A stretch of DNA of 64,000 nt from NORP23 sp050302475 (GCA_050302475.1 JBNLBF010000010.1:1-64000), one strand, 5' to 3'. Shown: positions 51,718 through 61,147, counted from the stretch's first letter. Made by a program: numbers and translations. The notes: generated by a model from the sequence alone, not told the origin.

Positions 51718-52756
51718 TTTCCTCCTTTTAGCATCGGCAAGCGCTTTGTTGACAACCACGGCCCTGGCCGAACCGCTCGGGCTGGGACGCGAGGCCACGG
51801 ACGACGAAATCGCCGCGTGGGACATCGACGTCAGACCCGACGGTCTGGGCCTGCCCGAAGGTTCCGGCGACATCTGGACCGGCGAGGAAATCTTCGTCGA
51901 TCGCTGTGCCATCTGTCACGGTGATTTTGGCGAAGGCGTGGACCGCTGGCCCGTTCTGGCCGGGGGGCAAGGCAGCCTGACCAGTGATCGCCCGGTCAAG
52001 ACCATCGGGTCTTACTGGCCCTATCTGTCGACCGTGTTCGATTACGTGAACCGGGCGATGCCATTTGGCGATGCGCAATCGCTGGAACCGGACGAGGTGT
52101 ATGCGATCACGGCCTATCTGCTGTATATGAATGACGTGGTGACGGATGATGATTTTGTCCTGTCGAGCGACAATTTCACCGACGTGGAGATGCCTAACGT
52201 AGACGCGTTCTACGATGATGATCGCGAACAATCTCCGATCTTCCTGAACCGAGAATTCTGCATGACCGACTGTAAAGACGAGGTCGTGATCACCGCGCGT
52301 GCGCAGGTGCTGGATGTGACGCCGGAAGAAACCGCCGCCAAAGCCGAAGCTGAGGCGATGGACATGGCGGAAAGCGAACCCGCTGAAGAGGTCACTGAGG
52401 AGGTCATGGAACCCGAAGCCCCCGCCGGCCCCGACCCGGAACTGGTCGCTGCCGGGGAAACCGTGTTTGGCAAGTGCAAAGCCTGCCATCAGGTCGGGGA
52501 TGACGCCCGCAACCGTACCGGTCCGATCCTAAACGGGATCATAGGGAGTCAGGCCGGGCAGAACCCGGACTTCCGCTATTCCAACCCGATGCAGGCCGCT
52601 GCCGAAGACGGGCTGGTCTGGACGACCGAAGAGCTGACGGCCTTCCTCGAAAACCCGCGCAGCTATATGCGGGGGACGCGGATGACCTTCGCCGGACTGC
52701 GTAAGCCCGAGGATATCGAAGCCGTTCTCGCCTATCTGTCCACCTTTGCGGAATAA
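51701..52756 (+). CDS. soxD: SoxD, diheme cytochrome c subunit
   Basis: 351 residues; signal peptide (1-23), first heme CAICH at 69-73 and second CKACH in the C-terminal cytochrome domain, joined by an acidic Ala/Glu/Pro-rich linker (EAEAMDMAESEPAEEVTEEV region). Takes electrons from SoxC. The ATG at 51701 is inside the end of soxC; larger frames from 51458 are ruled out by that gene. Confidence 0.95.
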   Translation: MSKFPNFLLLASASALLTTTALAEPLGLGREATDDEIAAWDIDVRPDGLGLPEGSGDIWTGEEIFVDRCAICHGDFGEGVDRWPVLAGGQGSLTSDRPVKTIGSYWPYLSTVFDYVNRAMPFGDAQSLEPDEVYAITAYLLYMNDVVTDDDFVLSSDNFTDVEMPNVDAFYDDDREQSPIFLNREFCMTDCKDEVVITARAQVLDVTPEETAAKAEAEAMDMAESEPAEEVTEEVMEPEAPAGPDPELVAAGETVFGKCKACHQVGDDARNRTGPILNGIIGSQAGQNPDFRYSNPMQAAAEDGLVWTTEELTAFLENPRSYMRGTRMTFAGLRKPEDIEAVLAYLSTFAE

Positions 52757-52759
52757 TCT

Positions 52760-53452
52760 ATGCGATTTGCCCTTCCCCTCGCGTTTCTGTTGACTTCGGT
52801 GAGCCTCGCGCATGGGGAAGGGAATATTGATGGCGGGGCGGAGTTGTTCGCCCGCCAATGTGCCACCTGCCATATGGTGGGCCCCGAGGCCCGCAACCGC
52901 GTTGGCCCGCTCCTCAACGGTATTTTCGACCGACAGGCCGCGAGTGTGGAGGATTACAATTACTCCCCCGCCATGCAGCGTGCCGGGGCGGATGGGTTGC
53001 ACTGGACCCACGAAACGCTGGATACCTATATCGCTGCGCCCAAGGCGCTGGTGACCGGCACAAAGATGAGTTTTCGCGGCTTGGATGACGAACAGGGCCG
53101 CGCCGATCTGATCGCGTTCCTGCGCCAATATTCGGCGAGCCCCGCCGACATCCCCGAAAGCGCCCCCACGGCCGAGGCCACAAACCCCGATCTGGACCCG
53201 GCGATTCTGGAGCTGGTCGGTGACCCGGCCTACGGCCAGTATTTATCGAGCGAATGTATGACCTGCCACCAGGCGGACGGTGACGATACGGGTATCCCGT
53301 CAATCATCGGCTGGCCGACGGAGGATTTTGTGTTGGCGATGCACGCCTACAAACAAAAGCTCCGCCCGCATCCGGTCATGCAAATGATGGCCTCCCGCCT
53401 GTCGGACGAAGAAATCGCGGCGCTGGCGGCCTATTTCACAACGCTTAACTAA
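52760..53452 (+). CDS. soxE: SoxE, diheme cytochrome c
   Basis: 230 residues with a signal peptide (1-18) and two heme motifs, CATCH (34-38) and CMTCH (in the C-terminal half). The first half resembles the SoxD C-terminal domain (VGPEARNRVGPLLNGIFD). SoxE is the cytochrome partner of SoxF in a flavocytochrome c sulfide dehydrogenase-like complex. Starts three bases after soxD. Confidence 0.92.
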   Translation: MRFALPLAFLLTSVSLAHGEGNIDGGAELFARQCATCHMVGPEARNRVGPLLNGIFDRQAASVEDYNYSPAMQRAGADGLHWTHETLDTYIAAPKALVTGTKMSFRGLDDEQGRADLIAFLRQYSASPADIPESAPTAEATNPDLDPAILELVGDPAYGQYLSSECMTCHQADGDDTGIPSIIGWPTEDFVLAMHAYKQKLRPHPVMQMMASRLSDEEIAALAAYFTTLN

Positions 53453-53465
53453 AAGGGAGATTACT

Positions 53466-54731
53466 ATGGGACTAAACAGACGAACTTTCATCGGCTCCTC
53501 GGTGGCGGCAGCGGCAGCATTGTCCGCCCCGACCGTCATGGGGCAGGCCCGCCCGAATGTTGTCGTGATCGGCGGCGGTGCAGGTGGTGCCACAGCCGCC
53601 CGCTACATCGCCAAAGATAGCGCAGGCGAGATCAACGTCACACTGATCGAACCGACGCGGACCTATTACACCTGCTTCTTTTCCAACCTCTATATCGGCG
53701 GATTCCGCGACCTCCAGTCCATCGCGCACAGCTATGGCACGCTGGCGGCGGAATACGGGATCAACGTTGTCCATGACTGGGCCGTTGGTGTGGATCGTGA
53801 CGCGAAGATGGTGGCACTGGCGGGCGGGGGAATGGTTCCCTATGACCGCCTCGTGATCTCGCCGGGGATCGATTTTGTTGAAGGCGCGGTGCCCGGTTGG
53901 GACCTGTCGGCCCAAAACGCGATGCCACACGCCTACAAGGCCGGATCGCAGACCGAACTGCTGAAAGCGCAGATCGAAGCGATGCCCGAAGGTGGCACCT
54001 ATTGCATGGTTGCTCCACCGAACCCGTACCGCTGTCCACCGGGACCGTATGAGCGGATCTCGATGGTGGCACACAAGCTGAAGGCGGAAAATCCGACTGC
54101 GAAAATCCTGATCGTGGACCCGAAGGAGAAATTCTCCAAACAAGGTCTGTTCGAAGAAGGCTGGCAAAACCACTATTCCGGCATGATCGAACGACTTGGT
54201 CCCGATTTCGGCGGCGCAAATGTGGAGGTCCGCCCCGATACGATGGAAGTTGTGATTGATGGCGAGGTTGAAAGCGTCGATGTCTGCAACGTCATTCCAG
54301 CGCAAAAGGCAGGCCGGATTGCCGAACTGGCGGGCTTGACGAACGAGGCTGGATGGGCGCCCGTAGTGCCTGCCACGATGCAGTCGCGGATGGATGAAAA
54401 CATCCACGTGCTGGGTGATGCCTCGCAGCAAGGTGATATGCCGAAATCCGGTTTCTCAGCCAATTCTCAGGCGAAGGTGGCCGCAATGGCAATTCGCGGG
54501 GCCTTGACCGGATCACAGGTCTTCCCGGCGCGTTTCAGCAATACCTGCTGGTCGCTGATCGACACGGATGACGGTGTGAAAGTTGGTGCGTCTTATGAAG
54601 CAACCGACGAGAAGATCGCCTCGGTCGAAAGCTTCATCTCGCAAACAGGCGAGGATTCGGCGCTGCGCAAACAGACCTACGAGGAATCCGTTGGCTGGTA
54701 TGACGGGATCACGTCGGACATGTTCGGCTAA
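53466..54731 (+). CDS. soxF: SoxF, flavoprotein of sulfide dehydrogenase
   Basis: 421 residues with a Tat signal (NRRTFIGSSVAAAAA, residues 4-18) and an FAD dinucleotide-binding start NVVVIGGGAGGATAARYIAKD. CMVAPPNPYRCPPGPYERISM and YTCFFSNLYIGG hold the cysteines typical of FCSD; GDASQQGDMPKSGFSAN contacts the flavin. It oxidises sulfide and helps restart the Sox system. Last gene before a terminator; soxG and soxH are absent. Confidence 0.94.
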   Translation: MGLNRRTFIGSSVAAAAALSAPTVMGQARPNVVVIGGGAGGATAARYIAKDSAGEINVTLIEPTRTYYTCFFSNLYIGGFRDLQSIAHSYGTLAAEYGINVVHDWAVGVDRDAKMVALAGGGMVPYDRLVISPGIDFVEGAVPGWDLSAQNAMPHAYKAGSQTELLKAQIEAMPEGGTYCMVAPPNPYRCPPGPYERISMVAHKLKAENPTAKILIVDPKEKFSKQGLFEEGWQNHYSGMIERLGPDFGGANVEVRPDTMEVVIDGEVESVDVCNVIPAQKAGRIAELAGLTNEAGWAPVVPATMQSRMDENIHVLGDASQQGDMPKSGFSANSQAKVAAMAIRGALTGSQVFPARFSNTCWSLIDTDDGVKVGASYEATDEKIASVESFISQTGEDSALRKQTYEESVGWYDGITSDMFG

Positions 54732-54739
54732 CCCACCAG

Positions 54740-54776
54740 ACCCCCGGCTTGCTACAGATCAACGCCGGGGGTTTTT
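54740..54776 (+). terminator. Terminator of the sox operon
   Basis: ACCCCCGGC (54740-54748) pairs with GCCGGGGGT (54764-54772), 9 bp, then TTTTC. The loop is 15 bases. Marks the end of the soxX-F transcript. Confidence 0.8.
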
Positions 54777-54809
54777 CTTGTTGTTAGGCTGACCTCAGGA
54801 GGATTCGAA

Positions 54810-55241
54810 ATGAAACTGCTCAGCACAATTCTGTTCAGCGTAACGATTACCACCGCCGCATTGGCGCAGGATGCCACGACCTATACCTTCGACGGCGATT
54901 ACGACGACGCAACCTTTGCGGTGGAAAGCGCCATCCTCGATCAGGGGCTGGTCATTGATTACGTCAGCCATATCGGCGAGATGCTGGCCCGCACCGGCGA
55001 GGATGTCGGGTCCGAGATCACGATCTTTGACAATGCACAAACCTTCCTGTTCTGCTCCGCCGTCACCTCGCGCAGCGTGATGGAGGCAAACCCGATAAAC
55101 ATCGCCCACTGCCCCTATGGCATCTTCGTGACCGACGTGCGGGGCGAGGTCAGTATCGGCTACCGCAACCTGCCCGACGGTGCGATGCAGGAGGTGCAGA
55201 CCCTTCTGGACGGAATCGTGCAAGAGGCGCTCGGCAACTGA
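54810..55241 (+). CDS. Exported DUF302 protein
   Basis: 143 residues with signal peptide (1-19). The DUF302 pattern is clear: TFAVESAILDQGLVIDYVSHIGEMLARTGEDVG then FLFCSAVTSRSVMEANPINIAHCPYGIFV, with two Cys. DUF302 proteins often lie near sulfur or metal redox genes but have no proven role. AGGAGG precedes the ATG. It follows the sox terminator, so it has its own promoter or depends on read-through. Convergent with the ABC operon. Confidence 0.82.
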   Translation: MKLLSTILFSVTITTAALAQDATTYTFDGDYDDATFAVESAILDQGLVIDYVSHIGEMLARTGEDVGSEITIFDNAQTFLFCSAVTSRSVMEANPINIAHCPYGIFVTDVRGEVSIGYRNLPDGAMQEVQTLLDGIVQEALGN

Positions 55242-55285
55242 ACGGAACGGTTTGGTAAATTTGCCACGCCGGAACGGGTTCCCGC

Positions 55286-56137
55286 CTATCTGATCAGCGT
55301 CGGGCGCACCCGAAACTTCCGCCGCTGATCGTCCGGCAGATGCCGGTTCAGATGAGTGTTGACCGCCCCGAAAATCGCGATGATCAACAATGTGAACAGG
55401 ATGAAATAGGCCGCGATGATTGGATAAGCGACAAACGGATTGAATGTTTTATCCGCGAAGTAGTTCGCATAATAGAGCGCATCCGCGCTTTGCCGCCATG
55501 CCGGGAAGCCGCTGAAATAAACGAGCGTGGTGGCGTGGAACAGAAAGATCGCCTCGTTCGTATAGCTGGGCCAGGCGAGGCGCAGCATGGACGGGAATAT
55601 GATCCGTCTGAATTTTTTGAACCCCGACATGCCATACGCATCCGCCGCCTCGATATCGCCTTTGGGAATGGATTGCAGAGCCCCGTAAAATATCTGCGCT
55701 GAATAGGCGGAGGTGTTAAGGAACAGCACGATCAGTGCGCCCAGCCACGCCCGGGTCAGCCACGCCGTTTCGGCGGTGACGGTGGTGAAGCCCAGCGGGA
55801 TATCGATCCCAACCTTGGGGATCAGGGTAAAGCTTTCATAAGCCAGAAAAAACTGGATAAATAACGGTGACCCCCGGAAGACGAAAATGAAAGTACGAGC
55901 GGGAAGGGACAGGATCGGATTATGGCTCGATTTCCCCAGCGCAATCGCGGTCGCGAAGAAAAAGCCAAAAAACAGGGCCAGCACGGCGTAATAAATGTTC
56001 CACATCAGGCCCGAGCCGATCAGCACCACCTGATCGCAAAGCGGAAACTCCGACCGCGGGAGCAGCCGTTCGGCATAGTCCGGGTTCGATGTCAGCGCCC
56101 GCAGTGCATATTTGGAAAATGCTTCGCCGCAGATCAT
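55286..56137 (-). CDS. Polar amino-acid ABC transporter permease (HisM-like)
   Basis: 283-residue inner-membrane permease with about five helices. The EAA loop region reads AYSAQIFYGALQSIPKGDIEAADAYGMSGFKKFRRIIFPSMLRLAWPSYTNE (about residues 140-192). Works with the upstream permease, ATPase and binding protein. Its ATG overlaps the preceding stop by four bases. Last gene of the operon; converges on the DUF302 gene. Confidence 0.9.
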   Translation of the reverse strand: MICGEAFSKYALRALTSNPDYAERLLPRSEFPLCDQVVLIGSGLMWNIYYAVLALFFGFFFATAIALGKSSHNPILSLPARTFIFVFRGSPLFIQFFLAYESFTLIPKVGIDIPLGFTTVTAETAWLTRAWLGALIVLFLNTSAYSAQIFYGALQSIPKGDIEAADAYGMSGFKKFRRIIFPSMLRLAWPSYTNEAIFLFHATTLVYFSGFPAWRQSADALYYANYFADKTFNPFVAYPIIAAYFILFTLLIIAIFGAVNTHLNRHLPDDQRRKFRVRPTLIR

Positions 56138-57015
56138 GCCGCCGCCTTCCGGAGGCGCTCACCCCCAGCTGTCGCCTGCCCATGGGACAGCCGGCGCGTG
56201 ACCCTGCCCAGCACCTTTTCCGACCCCCAGGTCATCAGAAGGTAAAACACCAGCAGCGCCAGAAAATAATAGATCCGCCAATCCGGATGCGGATAGTCGA
56301 ATTGCGAGGTTTTCGAGCCGCCAAGTTCGCGCGCCCAATAAACGATATCCTCCACCCCCAGCAGGAACAGCAACGGAGTCGCCTTGATCAGGATCATCCA
56401 CAGGTTCGACAGGCCCGGCAGCGCGTAAATCCACATCTGCGGCACCAGAATACGCCAGAACACCTTGCGCTCGGTCATGCCAAACGCTTCGGCTGTTTCC
56501 AATTGCGTGCGCGGGACGGCTTTCATCGCACCGTAAAGCGTGTTGGCGGCAAAGGCCCCGAACACAACGGCAAACGCCACCAGCGCGGTAAAGAATCCAT
56601 AGGTTTCATGTACCCATTGCGGCGAGGAACTGAGCGGCAGTTTCGCCGCCGCACACACCACAAAATCATTGCCCTGCCGCACCGGTTCAGTCCAGTCGGG
56701 ACATTTGATCTGATGCCGGATCCATTCCAGACCCTGATCAAGCGCAATCGGCACGAACAGGAAGAAAATGATATCGGGAACCCCCCGCACCATGTTGGTG
56801 TAAATCGCACCGAACCAGCGGAACGGGGCAAAGGCCGCACGACGTGCCATCGCCCCGAGGAACCCGAAGGCCAGCGCCAATGGGGCCGCCATTGCCAGCA
56901 AGGCCAGCACCACTAGAATGCTTTGATAAAAGGCAAAATGCTTTCCCGTGGTGAGGTAACAGCTCAGCCAGCGCAGACCTTCGAGTGAGTCAGGATTGGT
57001 GCAGTAGGAAAACAT
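56134..57015 (-). CDS. Polar amino-acid ABC transporter permease (HisQ-like)
   Basis: 293-residue permease. Conserved loop: NTLYGAMKAVPRTQLETAEAFGMTERKVFWRILVPQMWIYALPGLSN (about residues 180-226). A large periplasmic insertion (IRHQIKCPDWTEPVRQGNDFVVCAAAKLPLSSSPQ) with two Cys lies between helices, longer than in E. coli HisQ. Starts after the hairpin that follows the binding-protein gene. Confidence 0.88.
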   Translation of the reverse strand: MFSYCTNPDSLEGLRWLSCYLTTGKHFAFYQSILVVLALLAMAAPLALAFGFLGAMARRAAFAPFRWFGAIYTNMVRGVPDIIFFLFVPIALDQGLEWIRHQIKCPDWTEPVRQGNDFVVCAAAKLPLSSSPQWVHETYGFFTALVAFAVVFGAFAANTLYGAMKAVPRTQLETAEAFGMTERKVFWRILVPQMWIYALPGLSNLWMILIKATPLLFLLGVEDIVYWARELGGSKTSQFDYPHPDWRIYYFLALLVFYLLMTWGSEKVLGRVTRRLSHGQATAGGERLRKAAA

Positions 57016-57024
57016 GAATGGCGT

Positions 57025-57047
57025 GGGCGGGGCAGAATGCCCCGCCC
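57025..57047 (-). other. Intercistronic hairpin after the ABC binding-protein gene
   Basis: A perfect 10-bp inverted repeat, GGGCGGGGCA-GAA-TGCCCCGCCC, between the binding-protein stop and the permease start. No T-run. Such hairpins commonly protect the upstream mRNA part so that binding protein exceeds permease. Confidence 0.7.
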
Positions 57048-57055
57048 TCCGTTTC

Positions 57056-57778
57056 TTAGTAGGTGACGGCGTCTTCGCCGAACCATTTGATGATCAACTC
57101 GTTCAATTTGCCCGAGGATTTCAGTTCGCCAATCGCGGCATCGAACTTGGCTTTCAGCTCGCCATCGCTTTCGCGCAGGCCCATGCCGACGCCACCGCCC
57201 AGCGGTACATCGTCACCGACGAACATCAACTCGCCACCGGATTCCGCCACGATCGGGACCAGGAAGTCCTTGTCGGCCAGAACCGCATCAGCCTCGCCAT
57301 TGCGGACAGCCGCGATGGTTTCGTCAGGAGTTGCATATTCCACCAGCGTTGCACCGGATTCGGCAACATAACCGGCCTGAATGGTCGCCGTCTGCGCGGC
57401 AATCACGCCACCCATCAGGTCCACACCATCAGCCAGTGCGACATAAGCAGACGCTGCCGGAGGGATGTAGTTCTGGGTGAAATCGATGACTTCGTCACGC
57501 TCGTCCGTGATGCTCATCCCGGCGATGATCGTGTCATAGTTGCCGGACACGAGGTTCGGGATAATGCTGTCCCAATCATTCGTCACCCATTCGCAATCGA
57601 GTGCCGCCATTTCGCACAGCATATCACCAAGCTCGCGCTCGAACCCGTCAACTTCGCCACTGTCATTGATGAAGTTGTACGGAGGGTAAGCGCCCTCGGT
57701 TCCCATGCGCACGGTCTGGGCGGATGCCGCCCCGGCGGTCAGTGCGGCAATTGCTGCCGCAAGGATCAATTTGTTCAT
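57056..57778 (-). CDS. Amino-acid ABC transporter substrate-binding protein
   Basis: 240-residue periplasmic protein (SBP family 3) with signal peptide MNKLILAAAIAALTAGAASAQ. VRMGTEGAYPPYNFIND, DSIIPNLVSGNYDTIIAGMSITDERDEVIDFT and KWFGEDA are typical of lysine/arginine/ornithine/histidine-type binders; exact ligand unknown. ATG at 57778 lies behind AAGGAGA. Starts 13 bases after the ATPase gene. Confidence 0.92.
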   Translation of the reverse strand: MNKLILAAAIAALTAGAASAQTVRMGTEGAYPPYNFINDSGEVDGFERELGDMLCEMAALDCEWVTNDWDSIIPNLVSGNYDTIIAGMSITDERDEVIDFTQNYIPPAASAYVALADGVDLMGGVIAAQTATIQAGYVAESGATLVEYATPDETIAAVRNGEADAVLADKDFLVPIVAESGGELMFVGDDVPLGGGVGMGLRESDGELKAKFDAAIGELKSSGKLNELIIKWFGEDAVTY

Positions 57779-57791
57779 TGTGGTCTCCTTG

Positions 57792-58568
57792 TTAGTGTTG
57801 GGCCGTCGTCGCGGCAAGGAATTGCCGTAGACGCTCGGATTTCGGGTTGTCGAAAACTTCGGACGGTTTCCCCTCTTCCTCCGCCAGCCCTTGATGGAGG
57901 AAGATTACATGGTCGCCCACGTCCCGGGCAAGCTTCATGTCATGGGTGACGATAATCATGGTGCGGCCTTCTTCGGCCAACGCCTTGATGACGCGGACGA
58001 CTTCGGCCTCCAGTTCGGGATCAAGTGCAGAGGTCGGTTCGTCAAACAGCATCGCGGTCGGTTCCATGCACAGCGCCCGGGCAATCGCCGCGCGTTGCTG
58101 CTGGCCGCCCGACAGTTGTGCCGGATAGGCGTCACATTTGTCGCCGATACCAACCTTCGCCAGATATTCGCGGGCTTTGGTTTCCACTTCGGCCTTGTCG
58201 CGATTGGTGACGGAGATCGGCGCCTCCATCACATTTTGCAGGATCGTCATATGTGACCAGAGGTTAAACTGCTGGAACACCATCGACAGGTTGGTGCGAA
58301 AGCGGATGACCTGTTTGGAGTCAGCAGGTTTGCGGTTTTGCCCCTGCCCCTTCCATGTCACCGCCTCGCCAGAAAAGATCACATCACCCTGCTGGCAGAT
58401 TTCCAGAAGGTTCGCGCAGCGTAATAACGTGGATTTTCCGGACCCGGAGGAGCCGATCAGGACAACAACATCGCCGCGCTTCGCGGTCAGGTCGATACCC
58501 TTCAGAACCTCTAACGGGCCGAAACTCTTGTGGATATTCTTTAACTCGATAACCGGGCTGTCAGTCAT
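57792..58568 (-). CDS. Amino-acid ABC transporter ATP-binding protein
   Basis: 258-residue ATPase: Walker A GSSGSGKST, Q-loop VFQQFNLWSHMT, signature LSGGQQQRAAIARAL, Walker B MLFDEPTSALDP and H-loop IIVTHDM. An insertion KGQGQNRKPADSKQVIRFRTN is typical of HisP/GlnQ relatives. ATG at 58568 is used; the open frame to 58967 runs antisense to dapE. First gene of the operon, divergent from dapE. Confidence 0.93.
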   Translation of the reverse strand: MTDSPVIELKNIHKSFGPLEVLKGIDLTAKRGDVVVLIGSSGSGKSTLLRCANLLEICQQGDVIFSGEAVTWKGQGQNRKPADSKQVIRFRTNLSMVFQQFNLWSHMTILQNVMEAPISVTNRDKAEVETKAREYLAKVGIGDKCDAYPAQLSGGQQQRAAIARALCMEPTAMLFDEPTSALDPELEAEVVRVIKALAEEGRTMIIVTHDMKLARDVGDHVIFLHQGLAEEEGKPSEVFDNPKSERLRQFLAATTAQH

Positions 58569-58698
58569 ACGGTCCTGTATTTTGTTAAACCGCCGCACAG
58601 CCTGCCGCGATTCCCCATAAATGACCAGTAGAATCTGGACGAGGCGGCGGGTGACCTGTAGGAAAGGCGGTGAAACGACTGAAATACAGGCAAGTCTG

Positions 58699-59841
58699 AT
58701 GCTCGATGCTGTTGAATTGACCGCGAAATTGGTTCGCTGCCGGTCGGTAACGCCCGCAGAAGGTGGCGCGTTGGTGCTACTGAGTGAAGTGCTGGAAGCC
58801 GCCGGATTCACCTGCACGCGGGTGGATCGAAATGGAACCAGCAACCTGTTCGCCCGCTGGGGAACGACGGGAAACGGGCGGAGTTTCGGATTCAACGGGC
58901 ACACTGATGTGGTGCCTGTTGGTGATGAGGCCGCGTGGTCTGTGGACCCGTTCGGGGCGGAAATCAAAGACGGCTGGCTTTACGGCCGTGGCTCGGTCGA
59001 TATGAAATCCGGCGTGGCGGCATTTGTGGCGGCGGCGGTGGATTTTGTATCCGATACGCCGCCGGACGGCTCTATCGTGATTGCGATCACAGGGGACGAG
59101 GAAGGGGATGCGACCGACGGCACCACCGCGATCCTTGACTGGATGACCGCGAATGGCGAGCGGATGGATGCCTGCATCGTCGGCGAACCCACTTGCCCAG
59201 ATGTCATGGGTGAAATGATGAAAATCGGGCGGCGCGGCTCGATGACCGCCTATTTCACCGTGACCGGTGTGCAGGGGCATTCGGCCTATCCGCACCGTGC
59301 GAAAAATCCGTTGCCCGCGATGGCGCGGCTGATGGATCGGCTGGCCTCGCATGAGCTGGATACGGGGACGGACCATTTTGATGCGTCCACGCTGGCGGTG
59401 ACAACGATAGATACGGGGAACAAGGCGAATAACGTGATCCCGGCGGCCTGTCGCGCGACGGTGAATATCCGGTTCAACGATGCGCATTCTTCGGCAGGTC
59501 TGACCGACTGGCTTCACGCAGAAGCCGATAAGGTCGCATCAGAGTTTGGGGTAGAGGTCGCGATGCGCACGCAGGTATCCGGCGAAAGCTTCCTGACACC
59601 ACCCGGTGAGCTATCCGATCTGGTTGCAAGCGCGGTTGAGACGGAGACGGGCGTCGTGCCGGAACTATCCACATCCGGCGGCACATCGGACGCGCGGTTC
59701 GTGAAGGATCACTGCCCTGTGGTGGAATTCGGCCTTGTCGGCCAGCGGATGCACGGCGTGGATGAGCGAGCCTCTGTCGAGCAGATCGGGCAGTTGAAAG
59801 CGGTGTATGCGCGGGTTTTGCGGGCGTATTTTAGCAAATAA
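58699..59841 (+). CDS. dapE: Succinyl-diaminopimelate desuccinylase
   Basis: 380-residue M20-family enzyme of lysine/peptidoglycan precursor synthesis; splits N-succinyl-diaminopimelate. FGFNGHTDVVPVGDEAAWSVDPFGAEIKDGWLYGRGSVDMKSG contains metal ligands His and Asp; ITGDEEGDATDGT the catalytic Glu; EFGLVGQRMHGVDE the last His. ATG at 58699 starts the family-like LDAVELTAKLVRC; the longer frame from 58621 would extend into the divergent promoter region. Ribosome site is weak. Confidence 0.95.
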   Translation: MLDAVELTAKLVRCRSVTPAEGGALVLLSEVLEAAGFTCTRVDRNGTSNLFARWGTTGNGRSFGFNGHTDVVPVGDEAAWSVDPFGAEIKDGWLYGRGSVDMKSGVAAFVAAAVDFVSDTPPDGSIVIAITGDEEGDATDGTTAILDWMTANGERMDACIVGEPTCPDVMGEMMKIGRRGSMTAYFTVTGVQGHSAYPHRAKNPLPAMARLMDRLASHELDTGTDHFDASTLAVTTIDTGNKANNVIPAACRATVNIRFNDAHSSAGLTDWLHAEADKVASEFGVEVAMRTQVSGESFLTPPGELSDLVASAVETETGVVPELSTSGGTSDARFVKDHCPVVEFGLVGQRMHGVDERASVEQIGQLKAVYARVLRAYFSK

Positions 59842-59894
59842 CATCTGTAGCGCCCCGTTCGGGAGGATCGGGCGCCGATTTCTAGCGAAACCTA

Positions 59895-60386
59895 TTAATC
59901 CGCTTTTTGGATCAACCCCGACACTCCGTCAAACGCCCCCCCCGCCAATTCCCGATACAATAACCGGTCCGGGTTCGTCGGCGGCGGCATTTCCAGAAAA
60001 TCAGCTTTTGTAAACCCGAAACGGCGGTAATAGGGCTCGTCACCGACCAACACCACGCGGGTCCAGCCTGCGGCCTCAGCCCGTGCAAGGGAATCGTTGA
60101 TCAACGCAGCCCCCAACCCCTCCCCCTGATGAATCGGGTGGACGGCGACGGGGCCGAGCAGCAGCGCCTTATGCCCGGTGTCACCGATCAGGATCGGCCA
60201 ATAGCTGATCGAGCCCGCCAGCACATCGAATTCGTCCCGCGCGACCAGCGACAGCCCGGAAACCTTCGCCACGCCTTCACGCAAACGGTATGAGCTCAGC
60301 GCCGTGCGCCCCGGGGCAAAGCACAAGTCCAGAAGGTACTCGACCTCATATTCATCTTCGGGGGTTTCTTCGGCTATGCGGAACAT
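59895..60386 (-). CDS. GNAT family N-acetyltransferase (YhbS-like)
   Basis: 163-residue acetyltransferase with LLLGPVAVHPIHQGEGLGAALINDSLARAEAAGW (about residues 75-108) and LVGDEPYYRRFGFTKAD, the YhbS arrangement. Acceptor unknown. Stands between dapE, which ends 53 bases away and converges, and the divergent flavin reductase. The 145-base gap to the latter holds no clear gene; a TTGACA (60408) is the only promoter-like word I see. Confidence 0.85.
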   Translation of the reverse strand: MFRIAEETPEDEYEVEYLLDLCFAPGRTALSSYRLREGVAKVSGLSLVARDEFDVLAGSISYWPILIGDTGHKALLLGPVAVHPIHQGEGLGAALINDSLARAEAAGWTRVVLVGDEPYYRRFGFTKADFLEMPPPTNPDRLLYRELAGGAFDGVSGLIQKAD

Positions 60387-60531
60387 TCATATTTTCCAGG
60401 CGTCGTTGACATCACGTTTCGGCGAGATCAGCCACGTCGGATCGAATGGTGCATTGTTTGTTCCTCTTAGCTCTCGACACTTTGCTAGCACGCGCTTAGG
60501 TTTTCGGCAAATACAGACTTGAAAGTATCGC

Positions 60532-61137
60532 ATGTTTTATCGACCGGATGACCCGAATAAACCCCTGAAACACTCGCCGCTGAAGGCCATCGTCTCGCCG
60601 CGCCCGATTGGGTGGATTTCGACGGTGGATAAACAGGGTCGTGCGAACCTTGCACCCTATAGCTTTTTCAATGCGGTGATGGATCACCCGTCGATGGTAA
60701 TGTTCACGTCTGCCGGACAAAAGCCGGATCGGGAATTTGGCAAGGATAGTGTGTCGAACATTCGTGACACGGGCGAGTTCGTGGTCAATATCGTGTCGCA
60801 CGACCTAAAGGATCAGATGAACATTACGTCCGGCAATTACAGTGCAGATGTTGATGAGTTCGAACAGGCGGGATTGACCAAAGCGGATTGCGAGATTGTC
60901 AAAGCCCCGCGTGTCGCTGAAAGCCCCGCCTCGCTGGAATGTAAGCTGTTTCAGATTGTTGATCTGCCCGGAGAGGGCAACGTGATGATCATCGGCTCGG
61001 TCGTTGGCATCCATTTGCGCGATTCTGCGGTGCGTGACGGGATATTCCACGTCACCGATTACAATCCTGTCGCCCGGCTTGGCTATAAGGATTACGCGAC
61101 GATCACCGACGTTTACGAACTGATCCGCCCCAAATAA
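60532..61137 (+). CDS. Flavin reductase-like FMN-binding protein
   Basis: 201 residues with the flavin-reductase split-barrel pattern: SPLKAIVSPRPIGWISTVDKQGRANLAPYSFFNAVMDHPSMVMF (residues about 18-61) and GEFVVNIVSHDLKDQMN. Such proteins reduce FMN with NAD(P)H or use it as cofactor; partner unknown. It lies 10 bases ahead of mtnP and is co-transcribed with it. Confidence 0.85.
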   Translation: MFYRPDDPNKPLKHSPLKAIVSPRPIGWISTVDKQGRANLAPYSFFNAVMDHPSMVMFTSAGQKPDREFGKDSVSNIRDTGEFVVNIVSHDLKDQMNITSGNYSADVDEFEQAGLTKADCEIVKAPRVAESPASLECKLFQIVDLPGEGNVMIIGSVVGIHLRDSAVRDGIFHVTDYNPVARLGYKDYATITDVYELIRPK

Positions 61138-61147
61138 GGAGAGCGAT

